A stretch of 64,000 bases of DNA, taken from positions 598,639,968-598,703,967 of the forward strand of contig OZ010789.1 of assembly GCA_963932465.1 (NCBI GenBank). Reading direction: 5' to 3'. The notes below the pieces were generated by a model. That model had not been told where the DNA came from and made no database searches. It saw nothing but the letters and a program-made list of their open reading frames with translations. Position 1 is the first letter of the stretch; every line of letters starts with the position of its first letter. The translations under genes were made by a program, and so were the position numbers. Source of the DNA: Maratus speciosus. Taxonomy: Eukaryota > Arthropoda > Arachnida > Araneae > Salticidae. This document shows positions 22,213 to 34,805 of this stretch, in pieces.

Positions 22213-22604
22213 TCTATAATAATAAAGAAAGAAGTTTGTGTGTGAGTGAGTGAGTGAGTGTGTCGACGGTGTTCTGAAGAGACCGCTACATGTAGAGCTA
22301 CAAAATTTAGGGAAAAGGTACGTCTATATATGAAGTTTTGCACTTCGAAGCCCGATTTTCGATTTTTTGATTAGATTTTTTTTTAATTTAATTTTTTATG
22401 CGATTTTTAGAACTTTTTTAAGTTTCGAGGCGATTTTTTCCATATAAGTGAGAAGAATATGGTTTCTTTCTTTTAACCCAATATAGTAAATTTTGTTCCC
22501 TTTTCAAAAAAGTTTATTCGGAATTCATGCAGCGATTTTTGAATTTTTAGCGAAATTTTTATGCAATTATTGAACAGCATTTAATGCATTTCCATACCTA
22601 TATG

Positions 22605-22820
22605 GAGGTTACTGTACAGGGACACAGTTCTGTCGCCAAATGCCGCCAAGTTTGTCGCCAACTTGGTGGTATATCGCCAAATTTGGCGACCGAAATGAGT
22701 CGCCAAAAGTGACACCAACTTGGCGATATCTCTAATATTTCGCCAAATTCCCATAGACTTCCATTGTAAACCAATATGGATTACTTGCTTACAGAAAATC
22801 AACAAATTGAGATATTTTAA
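22605..22820. repeat. TCGCCAAA repeat, copy 2
   Basis: Same block as 1740-1975, with CGCCAAATTTGGCGACCGAA in the middle and the CAACAAATTGAGATATTTTA end. Confidence 0.85.
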
Positions 22821-22839
22821 TGCAACAATAACTAATATT

Positions 22840-23016
22840 TATAATAAAACACTCATACTACAATACATATTAAAACACACATACACACATAAATAACGCC
22901 TGCATTCAACAGTTAAAAGTATATATAAATATTATACAGACATACAAACAATAAATACAATAAACCCAACTGGAGTGAAAAATTAGCCAGAGCCAGGAAT
23001 CGAACCCGGGACCAAA
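22840..23016 (-). mobile_element. 5'-truncated tRNA-derived SINE
   Basis: On the minus strand it begins within a tRNA T arm (GGTCCCGGGTTCGATTCCTG) and continues into a tail ending in A/T-rich sequence with ACACACAT. It is flanked by AACTAATATT at 22830-22839 and 23017-23026, a 10-bp target duplication. The empty site can be read in the second copy of the host duplication near 23450. The missing D arm shows 5' truncation, usual for retroposed copies. Confidence 0.75.
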
Positions 23017-23219
23017 AACTAATATTAACTTAAGGGATTATATTAATTCGATTTTTCCACATTAGGAAAAAGAATGCGGTTTCTTTCTTTTAACCCAATA
23101 TAGTAAATTTTGTTCTCTTTTCATAAAAGTTTATTCAGAATTCGTGCAGCAATTTTGGAATTTTTAGCGAATTTTTTATGCGATTATTGAACAGCATGTA
23201 ATGCGTGTCCATACATATA

Positions 23220-23440
23220 AGGGGGGTTACCGTAGGAGGGATCCAGTTTCGTCGCCAAATAACGCCAAGTTTGTCGCCAACTTGGCGATATATCGCCAAA
23301 TTTGGCGACGAAAGTGAGTTGCCAAAAGTGACGCCAACTTGGCGATATCTCTAGTATTACGCCAAATTCCAATAGACTTCCACTGTAAAACAATAGGGTT
23401 TACTTGCTTACAGAAAATCAATAAATTGAGATATTTTAAT
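23220..23440. repeat. TCGCCAAA repeat, copy 3
   Basis: Same block as copies 1 and 2, with CGCCAAATTTGGCGACGAAA in the middle. In all three copies the flanking ends are conserved while the inner palindromic words vary slightly. Confidence 0.85.
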
Positions 23441-25227
23441 GCAACAAAAACTAATATTAACTTTAGGGATTATGTTAATTATATTCAAGGGAGTCCAAGT
23501 AAATTAATTATGAATAAAAGTAACATGATCTAATGCTTGGCATGATTTTCAAAACATAAATTTTAAGAGAGCCCACAGGTCAAAGGAATGAGATTTGAAA
23601 CTTTTATGCAATTATAGTAAATTTTGACTTTCGTGATTCTTGAACTTTTTGTGAATTTTAATGCTATTTTTACGTTTCTTCGCGATATGCTGCAATTTTT
23701 TGACATTCTAACTTTGACCTAAAGTACATTCTGCCCTCATTTCAATAAAGTTTATTCGGATTTCGTATAGCAATTTTCGAATTTTTCGGGAATTTTGTAT
23801 GTGATTTTTAGTGTATTTTAGCGATTTGCTACTATTTTTCCACATTAGTGAAAGGAATCAACTTGCAATCTTCGAACATAATCATATATCTTATAAAGCA
23901 GTAAGATCAAAAAGTTCCGCTCGAGTGTTTTCAAAAACTACAAGGTGGATTTTTTTGCAAGTTATATCATTCGATAAAGAATATTCACGTGGTGGTTTAT
24001 GAGAAAATGTACAGGGATAACTATTTTTTTTTTGGTAATAAATTTCGTGTTTTAATGTTATTTTGAAGGAAAGGGTTGCCAGTGATTATATTTTGGCGAA
24101 AAGTTTGTTGATTACAGAATTAAAATGACTATATCCGTTAGACAAACATTTCACAAATAAATGAAAAAAAATACTGATATTTAATTTAAAAAGACAACAA
24201 AAAAATGTTTTAATAAGACATAATATTATAAAACGAAAATATTTAATTTAAACATGAAATAAATATTTGTAATACTTAAAATATAATTTATTGTGAAATT
24301 TTACAGTTGATACAATATTTGAAGGTTTATCGCCTGCCTGAAAATTTGATTAGACTAATTTTGAATTACGACCTTTTTTTCTTTTTAGTTCTTTTCTTTT
24401 CATTTTTATCTAACTATTTAATTCACATAATGTGATTTATAGGAGAAACAAGCAGATGCAACTGTAAATAATGCTGTAATTATTGTGAGTTACATATTAT
24501 GTGTTTCTTCACGATTTCTATTTTTCGATTGTCGCCAAACAATGTGATTTTAAGCCAAAAAATGCATAAGCGTGATTTTAGCTTGAGGATTTGTGGTTGT
24601 CCAAGTGGACGAGATCAACATTTTTATATTCGATTATAAATGATATAGATATCAGTTAATATTTTAAAAATGGAATCAAATATTTAAAATTTTGTTTGAA
24701 TTTCTGTCTTACATACATATTGTAAAATCCTTTCAGGCTTAGATGCTGTATATTCATGCGGACGCCACCTTAGATGTTTTGAGATTTCTTGGCTATTTTT
24801 TGTTGACGATGTTTTACATTTTATTTTCGTTAAGCCTTTCATGCGCATAAATTGTTGCTGGGTGACATTTACTACTTGGCGGAAATGGGGTTTTCACGCC
24901 AAGAAAAAGTCCCAGATGGCTGCTGAGGGAATATGTGACATCTGTTCGTAATTTCATACTTTAAAAAAAAATTTTCGTCGTAATTACGAAAGCATGTGAT
25001 TTTTATAGACTCCAATTAAGATCAATGAATATTATCCCTTTTTTTTCTTTTTTGAAAATGTTATTGTTTATTTAATATTTCTTTGGCCATAATGCCAATT
25101 TCACGTACAGGGAAATTCACAGTTTCAAAATTTAGGAACTGAAAACTATTCTTAAGGAAATTTATGCAATCATGTGTTATTACTATAAAAAAAATCAGCA
25201 TTTTGAAATAAAAATTAGATAGTTTTC

Positions 25228-25410
25228 GGTTAGCCGGGCGCCACTGTTATATATACATGTATATGTATACACAAATGTATGTATAGACATCTATATACAT
25301 ATACAAATATGTGGATACACATGTATATATGTGTATATACACAATATATGTATATATACGCATCTATGTATGTATATATATGTATATATAGCACTGGCGC
25401 CCGGTTAACT
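25228..25410. repeat. foldback around a TA/GTATA microsatellite
   Basis: GGTTAGCCGGGCGCCACTG at the left is matched by CACTGGCGCCCGGTTAAC at the right as an inverted repeat. Between them lies about 140 bp of TATATG/TGTATA repeats. The arms are the most GC-rich bases in the neighbourhood. It may be a small MITE whose centre expanded as a microsatellite. No target duplication was found. Confidence 0.7.
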
Positions 25411-25875
25411 GGAAAGAACCAAAGATTGCTTGCTGAAAAAAAATTGCAAATCTTTTTTAATTCGTTATTTCTTCTTTATTTTTCTTCATATTCCCGCCTC
25501 TGTTAGGTAATAATTTAAAAGATATTAGACTAATCTTCGATATTTAAAAGTACATAAAGTAACGTCTGAATTCCATATTATTATTATTATTATTATTGGC
25601 GCGGAATTCATATACGCTCCAGGGTACCTAATGGGCTCCAAAATGGCGTTATTTTGCCTGACATGGTAACTAACATGGCTATTGTTGTTTATTTAATAAA
25701 TCGTTTATTTACTCTTATTTCCTTTTTTTTACAATTAAATAAATTATTTTCTGTCTATAGTTACTAATTAATTTTTTTATTTATTGTTATTTCCTTTTAA
25801 AATAATAGAAATTTTTAAAAATAAGTATACATATATGTAACTGGTATTTGAAAACTATGTTTTCGCCAAACTGTT

Positions 25876-25877
<2 letters not shown>

Positions 25878-25920
<43 letters not shown>
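25878..25920. repeat. poly-A run
   Basis: About 43 consecutive A inside the Helitron. No retroposon could be defined around it. Confidence 0.95.
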
Positions 25921-25921
<1 letters not shown>

Positions 25922-27203
25922 GCGCCAAACCAGGTACGTATATGACATCTGTGTCTAATAGTTAGGCAAGAGTTCCATTTCCTGTTCTGGTTTTTTGGCG
26001 AGCATTTTTTTTTTTTTTTTTTGGTGATAAATGTTTCAATGTGATTGTTGCGATCTTCAGCATTTTGGGTTGCGTTTTCCTTTGAACGTTACTGGTGCAT
26101 AAGTAATAATTTTGCATGCATATTTTTTATAATTATTTTTTTTAATTTATAATTTTCTGGATTATTTTTTTTTTGTTTTTGTTTAAGCAATATTTTTCTG
26201 TGAATGTAAATGTTCTTTAACGTAAAAAATTCTTTATGCAAATATATTTTTCGTGGGGTACTACTTGATTATCGTGTCGACCAATTCCACCAAACTATTC
26301 GCCAACGCCAAATTATACAAATTAACATAAATTTTTATTTCAAATAAGGAAAGAACAAATAAATTAGTAAAACCTTAATAAAAATGCAAGTAAAAAGTCG
26401 AATTAAAATTAATTTGATGACGTAACAAATACGTGTAAGGTGTTTAATGTCAAGTGAATATGACATTTACGATCATCCATTATTGGCCTTTAATCTTATA
26501 TTTTGGCGATAGTTTTTTGGTCGATGGGATAATCAAGTAGTACCTTTTAATTTTATTCAAAAAATTTAGCTTTAAAAATCCACTTTTGTTTTTTACTTCA
26601 CTGTTCGAATAAACATATAAGTTAAATGCTCATCCATGTCTGCAAATAATTCTTTAAATTTTTTATTCTATTTATTCTGTTGGAATAGACAGATGGAAAA
26701 CAGTAGTAGACCTGCCAGAAGAGGACGTTTATTAAAAAATGTGCTGTAACACGTAATGAGTTTGAATTTAAGCTACCAGAATCACATATAGCGCAAGTTG
26801 AGATGCTGGGAGTTCAACAACAAACAAATGAAAATGAACAATTGGAATGTTCTTAAAGTTCAAATATCAATCTCTTCAATCATTGTAATGCTCTCTAATT
26901 TAACAGTGTGATGACTAGAGAATACTTTAATTCCTGTTGTCATAACTGTCTCATTTCCGTACCAAATTCTACTTTAAATGGTCAACTAAAGAGTTGTTCC
27001 TTAATTGCCCAAATTTTGCCTGAGGCATAAGATAGTATAATATAACAATGAAGTTAGCATCGTTTTCAGCAATGCAGAAGGACATTCCAGGTGATGGTCT
27101 TTACTGCTTTAAAATAGAAGATTAAAAATCACAATTTCGTTTGATTCAAGATTCGTTTGGAAAATGGACCAGCGCAGCGGGCATAGCCTGCTAGTATATA
27201 TAT

Positions 27204-27817
27204 ATATTAAACAAAAACATAATTTTAAGAACAAATTAAAAAATATATATATTTCCTACATTGTTTAAGCCCGAGAAGGGACAGATATTAAGTTATTTCA
27301 TACAATTAGTTCTACATTTAATGTTAAATTTTTGTAACAAATTAGTTGAGCCAATTGAAGATTAAAAAATAAAAATAAAATTCATAAAATATGATACTTA
27401 AAACACTCTAAAAAATTAGATTCTGTTGAAAGGAAATCGAAATAAATCTTAGGCTTCTTCCATTTTTAATTGAAAATATTTGTATTGCAGATTTTGTATT
27501 ATGTTTATGACAATCGTGTATCAAATGATAAGATGCATGCAAAATGCAAAACTTTAAAAAAATGTCTAAGATTTATTACGATTTCATTTGAACGGAATGT
27601 AATTTTTTAGGGTGTTTTAAGTATCATATTGTATGAATTTTATTTTTATTTTTTAATCTTCAATTGGCTCAAATAATTTATTACAAAAATTTAACATTAA
27701 ATGTAGAACTAATTGAATGAAATAACTTAATATCTGTCCCTTCTCGGGCTTAAACAATGTAGGAAATAAATTTTGTTTTTTTTAATTTGTTCTTCAAATT
27801 ATGTTTTTGTTTAATAT
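27204..27817. repeat. 0.6-kb palindrome next to the Helitron end
   Basis: Arms of about 230 bp from 27204 (ATTAAACAAAAACATAATTT) and up to 27817 are inverted copies, with shared blocks such as GCCCGAGAAGGGACAGATAT and CCAATTGAAGATTAAAAAAT. A spacer of about 100 bp separates them. It starts ten bases after the Helitron end at 27194. It is probably a foldback MITE. A target duplication cannot be separated from the surrounding TA repeat. Confidence 0.85.
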
Positions 27818-27989
27818 GTCAAGTTTTTTTAATAACTACAGCACTCAGACGAACGCATTTCAAAATTAATAGAGAGTATCATCATCAGGCTTTGATGTAT
27901 GCGGTATTGCATCACAATGTGGGATGCAGTTTACCAATGTGTAATTCAAAATGTTTCACCACTGTAGTAATGTAGGTTGCGGTAGTTTG

Positions 27990-29052
27990 GACAAAAACTT
28001 CCAATCTGAACGTAAAAAATCTATAATCAAAACATAAAAAATTAACTTCACTTAAATTTAAATACCCTATTTCCCACTCAGGAACGCTATGAATTTAAAT
28101 GCGAATTGTGCTGAATCCTTACTGCTAATATTTAACAATATTATAGCTGTGATATAGTAAAAAATAAAAGTTTTACTTAAATTTTTAAACCTTATTTTCT
28201 CCTAAGGGATGATGTAAACGCATCAGAAAATTATTACCTAAGTTTAACTTGGGGTATAAATAGTTCTCATCTCGGAAAAAAAATACATTTTAAAATTTAT
28301 GTTATGTAATTCCCCACTAAGTTCGCTACCTGCGTAAAAATAGCTATCCATTAGAAATTTTTACAAAAATATAAACTTGACCAAAGTAAAAATTTATTCT
28401 GAAAATATCCTTTTTATTTCCACTATGACGCCACATTCACCTTTTTAATTTTTGAAAAAAAAAAAAAACTAGCTCAATTTAATATTTCACGTGAAAATCT
28501 TTCAACTAAAAAGAAACATATTATTACGGCTTTTGAAATTTTTGCAACAATGAAGTAAAAATGTTACATTTTCTATAAAAATTGTCCGTTGGTTTTCAAT
28601 GAAAAAAGCGAAAATTGGAATTATTAAGAAAAATATTTGAATAATGCTAAAAAATATTAACCCATGTTTCTCTCTGGGTTATAATTCACCCATATGCAAA
28701 GGCATTTTACTATTCGTTTTGATACTGACGTCAGGCAAACAGTTTCGTACTTTGAATTTACAATATCATTGGAATTAGTAAAGAATAAAAAATGAGTGGC
28801 ATCAGGGACAAAAAGGTGGGAAGAAAAAATGAAAAAGTTATGATCTCCATAGGCTTTTCCATGTTAAATTAACATTGAGAGGTGACACTGGAAATAAATA
28901 AGTATTGCGCTTACGCGTAATACTTAAATATTCTCTTTTCAGAATTTGAGAAGCGATTAAACAATTTTTCGCGATATCTTATTGTGATTTTCAGAGTTTG
29001 TGATTCCTGCTGTTTTTTGACGAACCCGGGCAACACCGGGCAAGTTCGCTAG
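27990..29052 (+). mobile_element. Helitron 3' part
   Basis: The right end reads AACCCGGGCAACACCGGGCA followed by AGTTCGCTAG and T. That is a perfect CCCGG/CCGGG hairpin a few bases before CTAG, a very typical Helitron 3' end. Upstream, 27990-28330 has about three degenerate 130-bp units with CCTATTTCCCACTCAGG-like blocks. The 5' end was not found, so the left limit is approximate. Confidence 0.65.
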
Positions 29053-29120
29053 TTAAGAATAAAACTTAATTTCATTTGCAAAACTTGATTTAAGATTAAA
29101 AATACGGATAAGCTTACGTA

Positions 29121-29939
29121 CACTGGTGTCCAAAATTAAGGACCAGCCACAAAATGCTAATTTTTAAGTAAGCGAACACTCAAAAGGAAATAGTATAATT
29201 CAAATAATTACTATCCGTACAGAACAGCTAGTCCATATAGCATCTCATTCATGTCACACATGGTCACAAGTGTCACAGTCACTACGTTGAAACAAAAAAT
29301 AGGAAATTCCACAAGGTCAATGTGACTGCTGCTTTATGACGAGCCTTCAGGTGACTTTACAATATAGTTACATTATGACTCTCATATGACTCTCATTTAC
29401 AGACTCAATTTCAAAGTCATCATGCATGTTACATTATGATAAGTCACCAAATAAAATCACATTATAGTCACATGCTGACTTTTCACAAAAGAGCACAATG
29501 GTGACTTCACAGTAATTTTTCTGTCACCTGAATGTCATCATGTGACTTTAATGGGAGATTATTTGTAACTTATCCCAATGCAGCGTTCACGATAACTTTG
29601 AAATTGAGTCTACAGATGACAGTCACATGAGAGTCACAATGTAACTAAATTGTAAAGTCACATAGTGACTCATCACAAAGCAGTAGTCAAATTGACGTCT
29701 CAGTGGAGACACATATAGTGATCATTTGAGACTCATAATGAGTTGTATGGAATTTCCTATTTTTTTGCTTCACCGTAGTGACTGTGACACTTGTGACCGT
29801 GTGTGACATGAATGAGATATTATATGGACTAGCTGTGCTGTGGAGATAGTAATTATTCGAATTATAGTATTTCCTTTTGAGTATTCGCGTACTTGAAAAT
29901 TAGCATTTTTTGATTGGTCCTTAATTTTGGACACCAGTG
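29121..29939. mobile_element. 819-bp foldback MITE, CACTGGTGTCC ends
   Basis: The ends CACTGGTGTCCAAAATTAAG and the complement at the right are flanked by TA (29119-29120, 29940-29941). The whole element folds back on itself, with arms matching through AAATTGAGTCT/AGACTCAATTT near the middle. The interior is dense in GTCAC/GTGAC words. No coding sequence exists; the frame at 29770-29985 is a by-product of the arm. The ends and the TA site fit a Tc1/mariner-type non-autonomous element. Confidence 0.87.
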
Positions 29940-29982
29940 TACTTAGTGGTGGAATTAATAAATAAACATAAAGACAAAATTG

Positions 29983-30016
29983 CAAAAATAAATAAATAAA
30001 TAAATAAATAAATAAA
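29983..30016. repeat. AAAT microsatellite
   Basis: About eight AAAT units. Confidence 0.9.
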
Positions 30017-30359
30017 AAATCAAAAGTAACGAAAACACAACCCTAACCACTTGTCTAAAAGACTGGTACTATCACTAGGCAAAATCATTCTGCGCTGCTG
30101 GATTGCACCAAAACAATATAAATATAAAAGTACTTGTTGGACGGTTTCTATAACGGTCATTTTCAGATAATGGTATTCTTTTTGTACTTGGCTGAAAAAT
30201 GTGAACTAACATAGTCAAGCAAGATTTTTTAAATTATTTTTCAACATTTCTTTTCAAGCCCTTCATGTGCGCTTTTTTAAGTATTAAAAAAAACTTAAAT
30301 TTCAATATTTAAAAATGGTGCGGATAGCTTTAGAAAAAAAGCAAAAATTATCTAGTTTT

Positions 30360-32170
30360 TTTTATCTTAGGGTTCCGTACTTAAAAAGTAAAAAAGGAAC
30401 CATTATAAGATCACTACTGTGTCTGTCTCTCTGTCACAGCTATTTTACTGGGAAACTATGGAACGTGGTTGGTTCAAATTGGGGGAAGTAATAAAGACTA
30501 TTGATCCGCATATTTACAGATTATTAAATATTCACAAATAAATTTAGGAAAAATGTAGGGGGGCTAATTAAGTTACTTGAAAAATAATTTTTTTTCTTTG
30601 TATACCGTGTGGCTTATCGTGGGAAAGCTTTCGAAACGCTGAGCTCAAAAATACATTTCTTTTCTCGAAAATGTAGTGCAAAAATATGTTTCCCCCATCT
30701 ATTTCCGCATATCCTGAAACTAAAATTATGAAAAAATTAGAGGTAGTAGACATTAATTTAAACCTTGCAGAAAATTATAGCAATTACCCTTGGTCACAAA
30801 GTTTTGGAGAAAAGCTCATTTTTCCGTTACGCACAAATTTCGATTTGCGGGCATTCAGCAAAATTGTTCAGAAACGCTGGAGATACAGTCGTGGAAAAAA
30901 AAGTAAACATCCCTACTAACTCCTCAACAAATTATCGTAGACGAAAGTTACTGGTACCGAACGATTGGAAATAAAGTCTATTTTTAAATGACGCATATAA
31001 AATTTTCTTAGGGGGCCATCTACATATTAATACGAATCCAATCTTCATTTTTTTAATGGCAACACCCAATTTCAGCGAGATATTTCAAATCTTTGGTTCA
31101 AACTATGCCTAGACACAAAATTACAAGTTATTTGAATGATAAGTTTTTGAATTATAAAGATTCAAAATTTAGTGCTTCTGATGTTAAATTACATTTTCAT
31201 ATTTTTATTTATAACTTCTGAAATTATGATCCTAATGTTCTAATTTTTTGTGTAGCAATAATACTAATATATCCAAACATAAATACATTGCAATTTCATT
31301 TTTTATAATTTTATGATATGAATTATGAATTATGAAATTAATATTAAAACAATTATGAATTGCAACCTACAATTTTTTTGATGGATTCAGATTTATTAAG
31401 TCCTGCTTTATGAAAATCTAAAATTTCACATTTTTTTTCCAAGTAGTTATCAAATTATGCTTAAAAAACGGCAAAATGATGGATTAAGGGGCCGTCTTTT
31501 ATAGAAGTGACTAAATATTTTGAAATTTCTTATACTATCATGTAATCTAACAGGCTTAATTGACTGCTTAAGGTGCCTTGATCAAGAAGGAAGCACTCTC
31601 GGTTAACAATCGAGTACGGAACTTCAATTTGGATACAGCCCTTAAAATACGCTCGTTTTAAAATAATTAATTGCTCGGAAACTTATGGTACAAATTGCAT
31701 AAAAACTTGGTTTTAGACTAATTGAAGGGTGTAGAGTTCATTTATGCTGTCAGAATTGTGTACTGCTATTGAAAAAAACAAAGTTATGGTTCGTTTTAAT
31801 ATGTAGATGGCCTCGTAAGCAAATTTTATGTACATCATTTAAAAGTAGACTTTATTTCCAATCGTTCGGTATCAGTAACTTTCTTCTACGATAATTTGTT
31901 GAGGAGTTAATAGGGGATGTTTACTTTTTTTCCCACGACTGTACCTATCGTAGCAGAAGTATAAAAGCATTGTTGACAATGACTTTTGAAAAAAATCGTC
32001 GGTAATTAGACGAGATATTAACCCTTAAAGACACGGACGGTTTGGACATGCATAATGACAGGGGCGGCGTACTCTATGTACCATCGACTTTTAAAGCCTA
32101 GATAACAACTTTTAATGATATATTTGTATAATGCAAAGCTCAGTAGCAGTGTAAAAGCAATAAGCGTCAA
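30360..32170 (-). repeat. TTCCGTAC repeat, copy 1, interrupted
   Basis: Inverted relative to 37600-38350, with which it shares GGTTCCGTACTTAAAAAGT-like ends, TTTTTCCGTTACGCACAAAT, AGCTTTCG with GAGCTCAAAAATACATTT, and CTTTTAATGATATATTTGTA. It is interrupted at 30886-31941 by a TA-flanked element. Frames such as 30686-30919 are not preserved in the other copy, so the repeat does not look coding. Confidence 0.8.
30886..31941. mobile_element. 1.06-kb Tc1/mariner-type MITE with 0.15-kb inverted repeats
   Basis: Begins CAGTCGTGGAAAAAAAAGTA and ends with the near complement TTTCCCACGACTG. TA flanks both sides at 30884-30885 and 31942-31943. The inverted repeats extend about 140 bp, to AGATGGCC near 31810. 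The copy at 37795 shows the same host sequence without the insertion (GGTACCTCCAGCG, complement of the joined flanks), which confirms the boundaries. No transposase frame is present inside. Confidence 0.9.
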
Positions 32171-32813
32171 ATTGTTAAAAGCAGACCAATTTAATTAGAA
32201 TTAATCACATAAATGCTATCGGATTCGCGACTAGTTTGCATTAAGTGGATCTCTCAATACTCCCGTATTTTTAAAAGTTAATTAAAAACCTATATAGAAA
32301 AAAATTTCACGGGCTAAGGCGGCATTGCAACTTTGCGACCTCTTTTCGAAACGCGCTTAGCACAATTTGAAGTTTAAACTTTGAACAAGGGTTTTGTTTT
32401 AGCTACACTGTAAAAAGAAAAGATTATTACTACGCTGAATTTAGTTTTATGAAATCCCAAATGAAATTTAACCACTGGCGCTCTATGACGTCATGCTATT
32501 TTGGCCATTTCCGACAATGATGTATGGCTGATTTTTTAATTAGACATTCCGAATTCTCACCAGAAAGTTTTAACTGTTATTTTTGCTTTACAAGATAATT
32601 GATTTTCCATAAATAAAGTATGTAAAAGAAAATTACCAATTGTGTGAACTCAAAGACGCGGCAACACTGGTGGCTAGTGACATACATCCGCTAACAGCGC
32701 CAAAGCACAAGGGGTTAAATATGAACTATTTTTATTGTCAGTACCGAATTAAGTTCATCATAGACAGATTATGATAAAATTAAAAAAAAAAAGAGTTATA
32801 CAGAATAGCAATA

Positions 32814-32956
32814 GACTGTAAAAAAAATCCGACCTGTGTTCCTGTAGGAATCGGAAAAATAGTTGCACTTATCGTACCGGAAAAGTTTCCAACCCAGCTC
32901 GGAATAAAATCCGTAAAATACCGTTTTGTTGACTATTTCCTTTTTTTTTTACAGTG
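32814..32956. mobile_element. CACTGTAAAA MITE, one-armed copy
   Basis: Contains one arm of the 18639 element (CTTATCGTACCGGAAAAGTT and CAGCTCGGAATAAAATCCGT) joined directly to the far end TTTTTACAGTG, next to TA at 32957. The second arm is deleted. A CACTGTAAAAAG end at 32406 could alternatively be the left end of a longer related element. Confidence 0.8.
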
Positions 32957-32959
32957 TAC

Positions 32960-34292
32960 TTGATGTTATTTAGGATTCATATCTCTTTGAACTGTTTTGG
33001 TATACCCATTCATACATTTCTAGTATACACAGCTATACCCAATCCTCCGTTATATAGATTTTTACAAGGTCTTATTATTCTTTTAGAAACGATTTTTTAA
33101 TAATACAATTAATAATTCATATATTTAGTGAACGGGACCCACTGAGCGCGAGTAACACTCGCACTTGATCGTTTATTTTTTTACAGGATGTTTCCCTAAT
33201 TCTGTGTCACCTCTAATTACTAGTGAACCGGGTTGCCTAGAACCCCGAATTTGATGTCTAGGTATAATAAAATGACTATGGTCTACACGATGAGGTGTTT
33301 TTTATGGCCCTATGAACAACTACTATCTACTACTACAACTACTACTAACCTTACTATCTCGAAATCGGTACGTAAAAAAAAAAAAAAAAAAAAAATCAAT
33401 TAAAAAGTCGTAGAGATTTTTCAAACTAATATAAATAACACTTTCATGTTAAAACAACTTTATTAGAAGTCCTCAAATGTGATTTTTTATACTCAATCAC
33501 TAGCTTAAATATGCCTGTAATTTCATTCAGAAATGTGGCACCATAAACACATTTAATAATAAAACTAAGGCAGGTAAGCAAGGTACAATATATTTTAATC
33601 AGGAAAACACATTGAGAATGCTCAATACTCCACCATCGGGACATATGCAAAATGCAAGATAGTTCATTATCGCGTCACGCATTGTACTTTGCAATTGTGT
33701 TGTGCTATGTAGCACGCAAGAAAATATATACTTTGTTTACAATTTCATCCAAATTGTAAATTTGATGCATTTTATATATTTTTAATTTAAAATTCCAAAT
33801 TTTAATAATTTTTAAACAAAAGTTTTAGTTCTTTTAATACGGTTGTTGCGGAAGCAGTTTTTTTTTTTTACTCGAACTTAAATTCGGTAAAACACCGATA
33901 AATGTATAAGTTCACCTGAGCGCAGGTAATGCCAATGTTTCTTACTCTTCAAATGCCTACATAAGAGCAATGTACCGACGATTTTATGGGATATAGCGGG
34001 ATATTCACTTTATAATACTTACACTTATTTACAATGTTGAAAATTATAAAAATTTCAGATACCATACATAGATATAAAAATCCAATCAAATAAAAAAAAA
34101 ATAGACTCGGGATATGGCTCAAAAATTAAACAAAAATATTTCACAATTTACAATATTATAAGAAAGTTGGACTTGCATAAGAATTTCTGTTCATCAGTTA
34201 CTCACTTTTGGTTTTAACTGTTATTACTACTTTTCGATCCATTTCCTACTAAAATCTGGGATACATGGTATGTAAAGAAAAAAAAACATATA
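32960..34292. other. AT-rich stretch with short low-complexity runs
   Basis: A poly-A run lies at about 33376-33395. Near 33135-33165 is CGAGTAACACTCGCACTTG, related to the GGCCAAGTGCGAGT start of the repeat at 37530, which suggests the TTCCGTAC repeat once extended this far. The frame at 33444-33650 has no recognisable content. Confidence 0.5.
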
Positions 34293-34679
34293 TAGGGTGA
34301 CCGCACCAGTAGTTCATCAAATTTTTTAAATATTGTGCCATTTCAGGCGGGAATGAGTTTTACACTTGGAACTAGACATAATATTTTTGTTTGGATGTTG
34401 GAGCAGCTGTTGCCATATTGTTGTCAGCTGCTTGATGTAAGAAAAGCAATTTTATGAAAAAATTTTTTATAAGAAAATGTAAAAATTTAGTTTTTGATTA
34501 GTTGGAGACAATTACGGTAAGTTAAAAGAATCCACTTCCATCTTGCTTATTTCAAATAATAGTTTTATATGAATTATTGTTAATTACAGCTTAAGCATGA
34601 TATTTTGCAGCTTAATTTTTGAATTTTCGACTGATTGCTTCGATTGATCAAATACTGGGAAAATGGCAGTTAGAGGAAC

Positions 34680-34696
34680 TATTTAATTATAATTTT
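34680..34696. repeat. target-site duplication, left
   Basis: TATTTAATTATAATTTT, repeated exactly at 35123-35139. Confidence 0.75.
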
Positions 34697-34805
34697 AATT
34701 AATTTTCAACTATTTTTCAGCAGTGAAATTACGCTTGAAATTATTGAATATTAAAGACGTGAATTATCACAATGCTAACAAGTCGTAAACCAACTTAGTG
34801 AAAAA

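Larger units (their letters stand above)
22430..23460. repeat. direct duplication of ~0.4 kb inside the Helitron
   Basis: 22430-22836 and 23055-23460 are clearly related in the same orientation. Each runs from GGTTTCTTTCTTTTAACCCA through AGTTTATTC and the TCGCCAAA block to GAGATATTTTAATGCAACAA. A partial third copy of the front half lies at about 23740-23870. The SINE fragment sits between copies one and two. Confidence 0.85.
22213..27194 (+). mobile_element. 5-kb non-autonomous Helitron
   Basis: The left end TCTATAATAATAAAGAAAGA follows an A, and the right end CAGCGGGCATAGCCTGCTAG is followed by T. The right end has a hairpin (CAGCGGGC with GCCTGCTAG nearby) just before CTAG. These are the canonical Helitron termini with A-T target. 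No Rep/helicase frame is present. Inside are a direct duplication of about 0.4 kb, two TCGCCAAA repeats, a SINE fragment, a foldback around a TA microsatellite, and many scattered TTGGCG/CGCCAA words. A short coding-like piece near 26690-26860 (residues such as DLPEEDVY) may be a decayed captured or ancestral fragment. Confidence 0.75.
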
